A DNA stretch of 64,000 nt. Source: Paragemmobacter straminiformis (lineage in GTDB: Bacteria > Pseudomonadota > Alphaproteobacteria > Rhodobacterales > Rhodobacteraceae). Below the pieces are notes generated by a model that saw only the letters and a list, made by a program, of their open reading frames with translations, made no database searches and was not told where the DNA came from. Position 1 is the first letter of the stretch. Every line of letters starts with the position of its first letter. Made by a program: the position numbers and the translations under genes. Shown piece by piece: positions 19,047 through 27,276 of the stretch. The stretch lies in assembly GCF_014243445.1 (NCBI RefSeq), contig NZ_JACLQD010000004.1:248001-312000 (forward strand), given 5' to 3'.

Positions 19047-20213
19047 ATGAACGCCGCAGAAACGCTGTCTCCCCGCCAAATCCTTGATCGTCTGGTCAAA
19101 TTCCCCACCGTCAGCCACGACACCAACCTGCCGCTGGTCGACTGGGTGGAAGGCTACCTTGCCAGCCACGGCATCCGCTCCTACCGGCAGTATCACCCCG
19201 AAGGGCAAAAGGCCGCCATCTTCGCCCATGTCGGCCCTTGGGAGGAAGGCGCGGTCGTGCTGTCGGGCCATACCGATGTGGTCCCCGTCGAAGGGCAGGT
19301 CTGGTCCTCCGACCCCTGGACGGTGACCGAACGCGACGGGCGGCTTTACGGGCGCGGCACCTGCGACATGAAGGGGTTCGACGCCCTGTCGATCTGGGCG
19401 CTGGTCGAGGGGCAGAAGCGCGGGTTGAAACGTCCGCTGCAACTCGCCCTGTCCTATGACGAAGAGATCGGTTGCACCGGCGCCCCGCCGATGATCGCCG
19501 AAATGCAGAAACACCTGCCCAAGGGCAGCGCCGCCGTGATCGGCGAGCCGTCGCGCATGAAACTGATCGAAGGGCACAAGGGCGGCACAGGCTTTTTCGT
19601 CAACATGAAGGGCTACGAGGTCCATTCCTCGCTGCTGCCCTATGGCGTCTCGGCAATCCTCGAGGGGGCGCGGCTGATCGCATGGGTCAATGACCGCAAT
19701 GCCGAACAGCTGGCCGCCACGCCCGGCCCCTTGGCCGCCGCGTTCGACCCGCCCTATACGACCTTTCACGTCGGCATGATCTCGGGCGGGACGGCGCATA
19801 ACATCACCGCCGCCGATTGCCGCTTTGCCGTGGAAATGCGCGTGGTGCCGGGGGAAAGCGTCGATCACTGGGCCGATGCCTTCCAGACCGAGGCCGCGCG
19901 TCTCGACGCCGCGATGAAAGCCGTGCGCCCCGAAGCGGGCGTCCATCTGCACCGCTTCTTCGGCGTGCCCGCCCTGCAACCCGAAACCGGGGGCGAGGCC
20001 GCGGCCCTTGTGCGGCGGCTGACGGGTGACAATGCCTCGGGCGTTGTGTCCTACGGCACTGAAGCGGGCCAGTTCCAGGAAGCGGGCTATTCGGCCGTGG
20101 TCTGCGGTCCGGGCGACATCGCCCAGGCCCATCAGGCCGACGAATTCATCGAACTGTCGGAATTCGCCGCCGGCCAATCCTTCATGGAGCGGCTTCTGGC
20201 CGAACTTGCCTGA
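19047..20213 (+). CDS. argE: Acetylornithine deacetylase (ArgE)/M20 family deacylase
   Basis: A 388-residue M20 metallopeptidase-family enzyme. Metal and catalytic residues are visible in LSGHTDVVPVEG (His75, Asp77), GRGTCDMKGFD (Asp107) and YDEEIG (Glu139-Glu140). The overall pattern fits acetylornithine deacetylase, which releases ornithine from N-acetylornithine. The ATG at 19047 has GAAGG upstream; an in-frame TTG at 18993 is less likely. Its stop overlaps the start of an FAD oxidoreductase (TGATG), and it is divergent from a peptide importer. This context suggests a catabolic role on an imported N-acylated amino acid rather than arginine synthesis, so the symbol is a family label. Confidence 0.82.
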   Translation: MNAAETLSPRQILDRLVKFPTVSHDTNLPLVDWVEGYLASHGIRSYRQYHPEGQKAAIFAHVGPWEEGAVVLSGHTDVVPVEGQVWSSDPWTVTERDGRLYGRGTCDMKGFDALSIWALVEGQKRGLKRPLQLALSYDEEIGCTGAPPMIAEMQKHLPKGSAAVIGEPSRMKLIEGHKGGTGFFVNMKGYEVHSSLLPYGVSAILEGARLIAWVNDRNAEQLAATPGPLAAAFDPPYTTFHVGMISGGTAHNITAADCRFAVEMRVVPGESVDHWADAFQTEAARLDAAMKAVRPEAGVHLHRFFGVPALQPETGGEAAALVRRLTGDNASGVVSYGTEAGQFQEAGYSAVVCGPGDIAQAHQADEFIELSEFAAGQSFMERLLAELA

Positions 20214-21556
20214 TGCGCTTCCCGATCAACGACTCCACCCCCGTCCGCTTTGCAGGACCCGCTCCCGAAGCCTGCGACGTGGTCGTGGTCGGCGGCGGGG
20301 TCATGGGGGTGATGACCGCGTGGTATCTGGCCGAACGCGGGGTCAAGGTCACGCTTTGCGAAAAGGGCCGCATCGCGGGCGAGCAGTCCAGCCGCAACTG
20401 GGGCTGGATCCGTCAGCAAGGGCGCGACTTTTCCGAACTGCCGATCATGATGGAAAGCATGCGGCTGTGGAAATCGCTGTCGCAAGAGATCGGCGAGGGT
20501 CTGGGTTTCCGGCAAGAGGGGGTGCTCTACCTCGCCAAGACCGAGCGCGAGGTGGCAGGATTCGAGGCATGGCGCAACACCGCGATGGGCCACGGGCTTG
20601 ACCTCGACATGCTCTCGGGGGCCGAGGTCGCGGCGCGGCTGAAAGGGTCGGTCAAGGAATGGCGGGCGGGCCTGTTCACCCCGTCCGATGCGCGGGCAGA
20701 ACCTTGGGCGGCGGTGCCCTTGCTTGCGGCAGGGGCGGTGCGGCGCGGTGCGGTGATCATCGAGGCTTGCGCGGTGCGCGCGCTCGACGTGGCGGGCGGG
20801 CGCGTGGCGGGGGTGGTGACCGAAGCGGGGCGCATCGCCTGCGACCGCGTGGTCGTGGCGGGCGGCGCGTGGTCCTCGCTGTTTTTGCGTGCATCGGGTG
20901 TGCATATCCCACAACTCGCCGTGCTGGCCTCGGTCGCCGCGACCGAACCGATGGCCGAGGTCTTTTCCGGCAACGCCTGCGACGACGATTTCGCCTTCCG
21001 CCGCCGCACCGACGGTGGCTATTCCATCGCGCCGGGGGGCGGGCATGATTTCTACATAGGCCCCGATGCGTTCCGTAACCTGTTGGATTTCCTTCCTGTT
21101 CTCAAAAAGGACTGGCGCTCGGCCAGCTTTCGCGCCGCGGCCCCCAAGGGGTTTCCCGATGCATGGGGCACCCCGCGGCGCTGGTCGGCCGACGAGGTCA
21201 CCCCCTTCGAGCGCACCCGCATCCTGAACCCCGCGCCGAACATGGCCCGGATCGACGCCGTCCAGCGCCATTTTGCCCAGGCTTTCCCGACACTTGGCCG
21301 CCCCCCCCTGCGCGCGGCCTGGGCCGGGATGATCGACACCATGCCCGATGTCGTCCCCGTCGTCGACCACGCCGCACCCCTTCCCGGCCTCACAATCGCC
21401 ACAGGTCTTTCCGGCCACGGCTTCGGGATCGGTCCCGGCATGGGGCGGGTGGTGGCCGATCTGGTAGAGGGCAACCCCACCGGCCACGACCTGTCGCGCT
21501 TCCGCCTCTCGCGCTTCAGCGATGGCACGAAGCTGGAACCCGGCCCTTCCTTGTAG
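20213..21556 (+). CDS. FAD-dependent oxidoreductase of the DAO (amino-acid/amine oxidase) family
   Basis: A 447-residue flavoprotein. The N-terminal dinucleotide fold reads VVVVGGGVMGVMTAWYLAER (Gly27-29, Gly32). SSRNWGWIRQQGRD follows, a conserved flavin-proximal block of one DAO subgroup. The C-terminal GLSGHGFGIGPGMGRVVADL is the usual second FAD-binding motif. Members oxidise secondary or primary amines of amino-acid-like substrates. Its start overlaps the stop of the ArgE-like deacylase by one base (TGATG), so the two are made together. Together they could deacylate and then oxidise an imported substrate. The substrate is unknown. Confidence 0.87.
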   Translation: MRFPINDSTPVRFAGPAPEACDVVVVGGGVMGVMTAWYLAERGVKVTLCEKGRIAGEQSSRNWGWIRQQGRDFSELPIMMESMRLWKSLSQEIGEGLGFRQEGVLYLAKTEREVAGFEAWRNTAMGHGLDLDMLSGAEVAARLKGSVKEWRAGLFTPSDARAEPWAAVPLLAAGAVRRGAVIIEACAVRALDVAGGRVAGVVTEAGRIACDRVVVAGGAWSSLFLRASGVHIPQLAVLASVAATEPMAEVFSGNACDDDFAFRRRTDGGYSIAPGGGHDFYIGPDAFRNLLDFLPVLKKDWRSASFRAAAPKGFPDAWGTPRRWSADEVTPFERTRILNPAPNMARIDAVQRHFAQAFPTLGRPPLRAAWAGMIDTMPDVVPVVDHAAPLPGLTIATGLSGHGFGIGPGMGRVVADLVEGNPTGHDLSRFRLSRFSDGTKLEPGPSL

Positions 21557-21576
21557 GGCGGCGGTGCCGCAAGGCC

Positions 21577-21698
21577 GGGGGGCATTCTGCCCCCCAAACC
21601 CCCCTAAGGATATTTGGAGCAAGAGGAACGGACCACCTTCATCCTTGCCGCAAATACTCCGGGGTGAGCCCGCCTGCGGGCGAGGGGCGGCGCCCCTC
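21577..21698. repeat. Intergenic mosaic repeat, element B
   Basis: Starts with a 7-bp G/C hairpin (GGGGGGC-attct-GCCCCCC, 21577-21595). Two facing, diverged arms follow: AAGGATATTTGGAGCAAGAG and CATCCTTGCCGCAAATACTC, separated by a short spacer. It ends with GCCCGC/GCGGGC and GGGGC/GCCCC hairpins. It has the same modular plan as element D but is more decayed. It lies between the oxidase and Hsp70-like genes. Confidence 0.75.
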
Positions 21699-21754
21699 TC
21701 TTTACTTGTCCCGCCGCACAGGCTAGGTCGCGCCCTTCGCAAAAGGGGGCCGGC

Positions 21755-23008
21755 ATGGCGGGCATTTTCGCAGGGATCGACTTTGGCACGTCGAATTCGA
21801 CGGTCGGGCTGGCCGATGCGGCAGGTGCGCGTCTGATCGCCCTCGAGGACGATCAGGCAACGCTTCCCTCTGCCGTGTTTTTCGAGGCCGATGGCGGCGG
21901 CGCGCAGTTCGGGCGGGCGGCGATGGCGGCCTATCTCGAGGGTGACGAAGGGCGCCTGATGCGGGGGCTGAAAAGCACCCTCGGCTCGGCATTGCTGGGC
22001 GAACGGACCGCGGTGGGCAACCGCTCCATCAGCTTCAAGGATGTCGTGCAGCGGTTCATCCTGCATCTGCGCGGCAGGCTTGACGCGGCACATCCGGGAC
22101 TGAAACAGGCCGTGTTCGGGCGGCCCGTCCATTTCGTCGATGACGATCCGACCGGGGACGCGGCGGCGCAGGGCTCGCTCGAAACCATCGCCCGCGCCTG
22201 CGGCTTCGACGAGGTCGAGTTCCAGTACGAACCGGTCGCTGCCGCCTTGCACTATGAACAGGGGCTAAAGCGTGAGGAGGTGGTGCTGGTCTTCGACATC
22301 GGCGGCGGCACCTCGGACATCTCGATCCTGCGGTTGTCACCCGAGCGGGCAAAGGCCGCGCACCGGATGGACGACATCCTTGCCAATGGCGGCATACGTG
22401 CGGGCGGCACCGATTTCGACCGGCTTCTATCGCTGGCCGAGGCGATGCCGCATCTGGGATACCTTGCCCCGATGAAGGGCGGCACGGGGTTGATGCCGCG
22501 GCACTATTACCTTGACCTTGCCACCTGGCACCGGATCAACGCGCTTTACACCGCGCGAACGGCGGCGGACCTCAAGGCGTTGCGCCTCGATGCCGACAGG
22601 CCCGAACTGGTCGAACGCATGATGCGCGTGGTCGAGGGGCGCAAGGGACATGCGCTGGCGATGGAGGTCGAACGGGTCAAGATCGCCCTGTCGGGGGACG
22701 AGGCCGCGCGCTTGATGCTGTCGCCCCTTGGCGGCGGACCCAATCCCGTTGCGCGGCGCGACCGGTTCGAGGCGGCGGTCGAAGCCCCCGTCGCGCGGAT
22801 CGCCGGATTGATCGACGCGACGCTGCGCGAGGCGGGATTGCGGCCCGGGCAGGTCGCCACGGTCTTTCTTACGGGCGGGTCGTCGCATCTGCCGATTCTG
22901 CGGGCCACTGTCGCCGCGGCCCTGCCTGCGGCGCGGATGGCCAGCGGAGATATGCTTGGATCGGTCGGCACGGGCCTTGCGCTCGATGCGCGGCGGCGCT
23001 TCGGCTAG
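21755..23008 (+). CDS. Hsp70-like ATPase (YegD type), lacking the substrate-binding domain
   Basis: A 417-residue actin-fold ATPase. The phosphate-1 loop GIDFGTSNSTVGLADA, the second loop VLVFDIGGGTSDISIL and a C-terminal adenosine-type motif VFLTGGSSHLPILR mark the Hsp70 nucleotide-binding domain. The protein ends with that domain; the peptide-binding domain of DnaK is absent, as in the YegD group. The function of such proteins is not established. The M20 amidohydrolase gene starts 54 bases later on the same strand. Confidence 0.88.
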   Translation: MAGIFAGIDFGTSNSTVGLADAAGARLIALEDDQATLPSAVFFEADGGGAQFGRAAMAAYLEGDEGRLMRGLKSTLGSALLGERTAVGNRSISFKDVVQRFILHLRGRLDAAHPGLKQAVFGRPVHFVDDDPTGDAAAQGSLETIARACGFDEVEFQYEPVAAALHYEQGLKREEVVLVFDIGGGTSDISILRLSPERAKAAHRMDDILANGGIRAGGTDFDRLLSLAEAMPHLGYLAPMKGGTGLMPRHYYLDLATWHRINALYTARTAADLKALRLDADRPELVERMMRVVEGRKGHALAMEVERVKIALSGDEAARLMLSPLGGGPNPVARRDRFEAAVEAPVARIAGLIDATLREAGLRPGQVATVFLTGGSSHLPILRATVAAALPAARMASGDMLGSVGTGLALDARRRFG

Positions 23009-23062
23009 GGCTTGCCGGAGCCAAGGCTTTGACGCAGCATGACGGGATCAAGGAGAACCGCC

Positions 23063-24229
23063 ATGCCCGTCAAGAACCGCTTTGCCGAACTGCTGCCCGA
23101 AATCACCGCCTGGCGGCGCGATTTCCATGAACATCCCGAACTTCTGTTCGACGTCCACCGCACGGCGGCGCGGGTGGCGGAATTGCTCCGCGCCTTTGGC
23201 TGCGACGAGGTGGTCGAGGGTATCGGGCGCACGGGTGTCGTGGGGGTGATCAAGGGGCGCAACACCGGATCGGGCCGCGTGGTCGGGTTGCGTGCCGACA
23301 TGGACGCGCTGCCGATCCGCGAGCAGACGGGGGTTCCCTATGCCAGCAAGACGCCCGGCAAGATGCATGCCTGCGGGCATGACGGGCACACGGCGATGCT
23401 GCTGGGGGCGGCCAAATACCTGTGCGAGACGCGGAATTTCGACGGAACCACGGTCGTGATCTTCCAGCCCGCCGAAGAGGGCGGCGGCGGCGGGCGCGAG
23501 ATGGTCGCGGACGGGATGATGGACCGCTGGGGCATCCAGGAGGTCTACGGGATGCACAACATGCCGGGGATACCGGTGGGGCATTTCGCGATCCGCCCCG
23601 GTGCCCTCATGGCGGCGGCGGACCAGTTCGAGGTCACGGTGACCGGCAAGGGCGGGCATGCGGCAAAACCGCATGACTGCATCGACACCACGCTGGTGGC
23701 CGCACAGATCATCGTGGCCATGCAAAGCATCGCCAGCCGCAACGTTGACCCGCTCAAGCAGGTTGTCGTTTCGGTCTGCACGTTCGAAACCGACAGCACC
23801 GCGCATAACGTGATCCCGCAGGTGGTGAAGATGAAGGGCACCGTCCGGACGATGGACCATGCCGTGCAGGACTTCGTCGAGCGCCGGATTTCCGAGCTTG
23901 TGTCGGGTGTGGCGCTGGCCTTTGGCGCGACCGCGCATGTCGATTACGCGCGCGGCTATCCGGTCACCCTGAACGCAGCCGAGAACACCCGCTACGCGGT
24001 CGAGGTGGCGCGCGCCGTCTCGGGGCAGGTGGATGACAACACCGCGCCCCTGATGGGGGCCGAGGATTTCAGCTTCATGCTGAACGAACGGCCCGGCGCC
24101 TATATCTTCGTCGGCAATGGCGACACGGCGATGGTGCATCACCCCGCTTACAACTTCGACGACGACGTGATCCCCTTTGGCGCAAGCTGGTATGCGGGGA
24201 TGGTCGAGGCCCGGATGCCCGCCGCATGA
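23063..24229 (+). CDS. M20 family amidohydrolase (hippurate hydrolase/IAA-amino-acid hydrolase-like)
   Basis: A 388-residue metal-dependent amidohydrolase. The family blocks are WRRDFHEHPELLFD, GLRADMDALPI, MHACGHDGHTAML (metal-binding Cys-x-His and His) and FQPAEEGGGGG (catalytic Glu). GAEDFSFML near the C-terminus carries the final ligand. Enzymes of this group cleave N-acyl amino acids such as hippurate. The ATG at 23063 has an excellent AAGGAG site and gives the expected N-terminus. Its stop overlaps the start of the DUF1304 gene (ATGA). Confidence 0.92.
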   Translation: MPVKNRFAELLPEITAWRRDFHEHPELLFDVHRTAARVAELLRAFGCDEVVEGIGRTGVVGVIKGRNTGSGRVVGLRADMDALPIREQTGVPYASKTPGKMHACGHDGHTAMLLGAAKYLCETRNFDGTTVVIFQPAEEGGGGGREMVADGMMDRWGIQEVYGMHNMPGIPVGHFAIRPGALMAAADQFEVTVTGKGGHAAKPHDCIDTTLVAAQIIVAMQSIASRNVDPLKQVVVSVCTFETDSTAHNVIPQVVKMKGTVRTMDHAVQDFVERRISELVSGVALAFGATAHVDYARGYPVTLNAAENTRYAVEVARAVSGQVDDNTAPLMGAEDFSFMLNERPGAYIFVGNGDTAMVHHPAYNFDDDVIPFGASWYAGMVEARMPAA

Positions 24230-24585
24230 TCGCATCCGTGCTGGTGGCGGCGATCGGGGCGCTGCATGTGTATATTCTGGTGCTCGAAATGTTCCGCTGG
24301 GAGGCGCCGCGCACGCGGGCGGTGTTCGGCACAAGTGCCGAATTCGCCCGCGCCTCCAAGGTGATGGCGGGCAATCAGGGGCTTTACAACGGGTTCCTTG
24401 CTGCGGGTCTGTTCTGGGCCCTGACCAAGGGGGTGGCAGGCGCGGGGTTTGCGCTTGCCGTCTTTTTCCTGGGCTGCGTGCTGGTTGCGGGCCTTTACGG
24501 TGCAGCGACCGCCTCGCGCCGGATCCTGTTCGTACAGGCGGTTCCGGCGGCGCTGGGGTTGCTGGCTGTCGGCTTCGGGGTCTAG
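24226..24585 (+). CDS. DUF1304 family small membrane protein
   Basis: A 119-residue protein with four hydrophobic segments. Its first helix (ALHVYILVLEMFRWEAP) and the NQGLYNGFLAAGL motif are typical of DUF1304. The function of this family is unknown. It overlaps the upstream amidohydrolase stop by four bases, so it is co-translated. Its 3' end overlaps the convergent cioB gene by four bases. Confidence 0.9.
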   Translation: MIASVLVAAIGALHVYILVLEMFRWEAPRTRAVFGTSAEFARASKVMAGNQGLYNGFLAAGLFWALTKGVAGAGFALAVFFLGCVLVAGLYGAATASRRILFVQAVPAALGLLAVGFGV

Positions 24586-25580
24586 CCGTAGCTCAGTTTC
24601 GTCGCCTTGCCGCGGAAGATGACATAGGCAAGCACCGTGTAGCACAGGATCACCGGCAGCACGAACAGCGTGCCGATCAGGATGATGGTCAGCGCCTCGG
24701 TCGACGATGCCGCCTGCCAGATGGTCAGCTTGTCGGGCACGATATAGGGGTAGAAGCTGTAGGCCATCCCGAAGAAGCCCAGCACCATCAGCGTGACCGC
24801 CCCCGCAAAGGGGAACCATGCAAAGCTGTCGTCGCGCGTGGGCAGGCGGCGGAGCGAAAGCCACAGAAGCGCCACCAGAAGGCCCGACATCATCGGCAGC
24901 GGGGCAAGCGCCACGATTTCGGGGAAGCGGAACCATTTGTCGAAGATGCGGGCCGATACGAGCGGGGTCGCCACCGAAACCGCCCCCATGCCCAGCACCA
25001 CGCCCCAGATGCCGCCCCGCGCCCATGAAACGGCCTTGATCTGCAAATCCCCGTCGGTCTTGAGGATCGTCCAAGCCGCGCCGATGAAGCTGTAGGCCAC
25101 GGCAAGGGCCACGGCGGTCAGGCTGGCAAAGGCGATCTCGGCCCATCCCCAGCGCAGGCCCATGATGTAAAGGCCCAGCATGAAGCCCTGCGACAGCGCG
25201 GTCATCAGGCTTCCGGCCCAGAAGGCCGCATCCCAAGGGCGCTTGTGGGCCACGGGGGCCTTGGCGCGGAACTCGAAAGCCACGCCGCGCAGGATCAGGC
25301 CGATCAGCATGACCGCCACGGGCAGGTAAAGCGCCGTCAGGATCGCGCCATGCGCGGCAGGGAAAGCGACAAGCAGCAGGCCGATGGCAAGCACCAGCCA
25401 CGTCTCGTTCGCATCCCAGAACGGGCCGATCGAGGCGATCATGCGGTCCCGCTCGGGCTCTGACGCGAAGGGGAAGAGGAGGCCCACGCCAAGGTCGAAA
25501 CCGTCAAGCACCACATAGAGCAGGATCGACAGGCCCATGAGCGAGGCGAAGATAAGCGGGAGGGTAACGGGGTCGAACAT
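24582..25580 (-). CDS. cioB: Cytochrome bd-type (cyanide-insensitive) quinol oxidase subunit II
   Basis: A 332-residue membrane subunit with about eight helices. LYVVLDGFDLGVGLLFPF and GPFWDANETWLVLA are the conserved opening blocks of CydB/CioB, and AYSFYPYIVPDKLTIWQAAS lies in the second half. It is shorter than E. coli CydB, as is usual for the Cio branch. The ATG at 25580 follows the cioA stop by four bases, so both subunits come from one message. A longer open frame upstream is only antisense overlap with cioA. Confidence 0.95.
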   Translation of the reverse strand: MFDPVTLPLIFASLMGLSILLYVVLDGFDLGVGLLFPFASEPERDRMIASIGPFWDANETWLVLAIGLLLVAFPAAHGAILTALYLPVAVMLIGLILRGVAFEFRAKAPVAHKRPWDAAFWAGSLMTALSQGFMLGLYIMGLRWGWAEIAFASLTAVALAVAYSFIGAAWTILKTDGDLQIKAVSWARGGIWGVVLGMGAVSVATPLVSARIFDKWFRFPEIVALAPLPMMSGLLVALLWLSLRRLPTRDDSFAWFPFAGAVTLMVLGFFGMAYSFYPYIVPDKLTIWQAASSTEALTIILIGTLFVLPVILCYTVLAYVIFRGKATKLSYG

Positions 25581-25584
25581 GTGT

Positions 25585-26937
25585 TTACTCCGCCGGTTGC
25601 AGGGCGGGGGCGGGGGCTGGCAGCACCACGCCCTTCCGCGCCAGATGGAAGAGCGCGCCGATATAGGCGGCAAGCAGCAGGACATAGACCGCGAGATAGG
25701 CAAGAAGCGACGACAGCACCATGCCGCTTGCCACATTGCCAACTGCGGCCTCGGTGGTCAGCACGCCCTGCACCAGCCAGGGCTGGCGGCCGATCTCGGT
25801 CGTGTACCAACCGGCGAGGGTGGCGAGCCATCCCGCGAAGGTCATGCCGGTGAGGGCATATAGATAGGGGCGCGGCAGGTGGTCCGCCCCGCGCCGCCAC
25901 AGGAGCGCCACGCCAAGCCATGCGGTGGCAAGCATCGCCATGCCGGTGCCGACCATCACACGGAAGGACCAGAAGACCGGGGCCACGGGCGGATGCAGGG
26001 CGCTGCCATCTGCGGCGACAAAGTCGTTCAGGCCCAGCACCACCCCTTCGGGATCGTGTTTTAGGATGATCGAGGCCATGGACGGGATGGCGATTTCATA
26101 ACGGTTCTCGCGCGCCTCGCCGTCCGGCAGGGCGAAGAGGACGAGGGGGACGTTGCCTTGCGTCTCCCAGTTCGCCTCCATCGCGGCGACCTTTTGCGGC
26201 TGGTGCTCCAGCGTGTTCAGCCCGTGCATGTCTCCCGCGATGATCTGGAGGGGCATGAGAAGCGCGCCAAGGATCAGGCCGAAACGCAGGCCCGTGGCGG
26301 TGGCGGGGTCGCGCATCCCGCGCAAGGCACGATAGGCCGAAAGCCCCGCGATCAGGAAGGCCACGGTCAGCGCGCTGGCAAGCAGCATATGCGCCAGCCG
26401 GTAGGGCATCGAGGGGTTGAAGACGATGGCGAACCAGTCGGTCGCATGCACCACCCCGTCGCGCAGCTCATAGCCCGCAGGCGTGTGCATCCACGAATTC
26501 AGCACGATGATCCAGAAGGCGCTCATCGTCGTGCCGAAAGCCACAAGGAAGGTGGCAAGCGTATGGACCCAAGGCGGAACCCGCGCGGCACCGAACAGCA
26601 TGATCCCGAGGAAAACCGCTTCGAGGAAGAAGGCGGTCAGCACCTCGTAGGCAAGAAGCGGGCCCGCGATATTGCCAACGGTCTCCATGAAACCGGGCCA
26701 GTTGGTGCCGAACTGGAAAGACATGGTGATGCCCGAGACCACCCCGAGCGCGAAGGACAGCGCAAAGACCTTCACCCAGAAGAGATAGAGGTCCATCCAC
26801 TTGCGGTCACCAGTGATCTGGAACCTCAGCTTGAAGAACAGCAGCACCCAGCCCAAAGCGATGGTGATGGTGGGAAAGAGGATATGAAAGGAGATGTTCG
26901 CACCGAACTGTATGCGCGAGAGCAAAAGGGTATCCAC
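25585..26937 (-). CDS. cioA: Cytochrome bd-type (cyanide-insensitive) quinol oxidase subunit I
   Basis: A 450-residue subunit carrying the haems. The opening RIQFGANISFHILFPTITIA contains the haem b595 His. ATDWFAIVFNPSMPYRLAHM holds the b558 His. TAFFLEAVFLGIMLFG has the conserved proton-channel glutamates. A short Q-loop (LEHQPQKVAAMEANWE) and GWYTTEIGRQPW identify the cyanide-insensitive branch, which reduces O2 with ubiquinol without pumping protons. A GTG start has AAAGG upstream. With cioB it forms a complete oxidase. No separate cydX-like gene is visible after cioB. Confidence 0.95.
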   Translation of the reverse strand: MDTLLLSRIQFGANISFHILFPTITIALGWVLLFFKLRFQITGDRKWMDLYLFWVKVFALSFALGVVSGITMSFQFGTNWPGFMETVGNIAGPLLAYEVLTAFFLEAVFLGIMLFGAARVPPWVHTLATFLVAFGTTMSAFWIIVLNSWMHTPAGYELRDGVVHATDWFAIVFNPSMPYRLAHMLLASALTVAFLIAGLSAYRALRGMRDPATATGLRFGLILGALLMPLQIIAGDMHGLNTLEHQPQKVAAMEANWETQGNVPLVLFALPDGEARENRYEIAIPSMASIILKHDPEGVVLGLNDFVAADGSALHPPVAPVFWSFRVMVGTGMAMLATAWLGVALLWRRGADHLPRPYLYALTGMTFAGWLATLAGWYTTEIGRQPWLVQGVLTTEAAVGNVASGMVLSSLLAYLAVYVLLLAAYIGALFHLARKGVVLPAPAPALQPAE

Positions 26938-27032
26938 GATGCACCTTTCCCGAATGGTTTCGCTGCATGTAGTCCGCGCCGCTCCGGTTGTAAGAGCCTG
27001 CGGCAGCCCGCCTCAGGTCCGGCATGACCCGC

Positions 27033-27267
27033 GATTTTTCTGCGAAAAATCCCGCAAGCCTCGGGGCGTCGCGCCGGTGGCAGCGTTGCAGGTGAGTATT
27101 TGGGCAAGGATGAAGGGATAGGGCGTGCCTTTGCCCCCTTTCATATTCGTCCAAATATCCTCGGGGGGGGCGCGGCATGCCGCGCCGCGGGGGGCAGACG
27201 GCCCCCCTTCCTTTGGCCGGGGCTGAAGGGGCCTGTGGCGTTGTGCTTGATTTTTCGCAGAAAAATC
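27033..27267. repeat. Intergenic mosaic repeat, element C, bounded by 19-bp inverted repeats
   Basis: The left boundary is GATTTTTCTGCGAAAAATC (27033-27051). The right boundary is its exact reverse complement GATTTTTCGCAGAAAAATC (27249-27267). Each is itself an 8-bp hairpin with a 3-base loop. Inside are facing arms (GAGTATTTGGGCAAGGATGA and TCCAAATATCCTCGGGG) and G/C hairpins (CGCGGCATGCCGCG; GGGGC...GCCCC). It fills most of the 339 bp between moaA and cioA. No coding frame in it looks real. Confidence 0.8.
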
Positions 27268-27276
27268 GGGGGTGTC

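Noticed and set aside
20132-22252. Minus-strand open frame of 706 codons
   Set aside because: It is antisense to the ArgE, oxidase and Hsp70 genes and has no recognisable motif.
27245-27267. TTGAT near the cioAB/moaA region as a possible FNR site
   Set aside because: No matching ATCAA half-site at the right spacing. The bases belong to the terminal palindrome of repeat element C.
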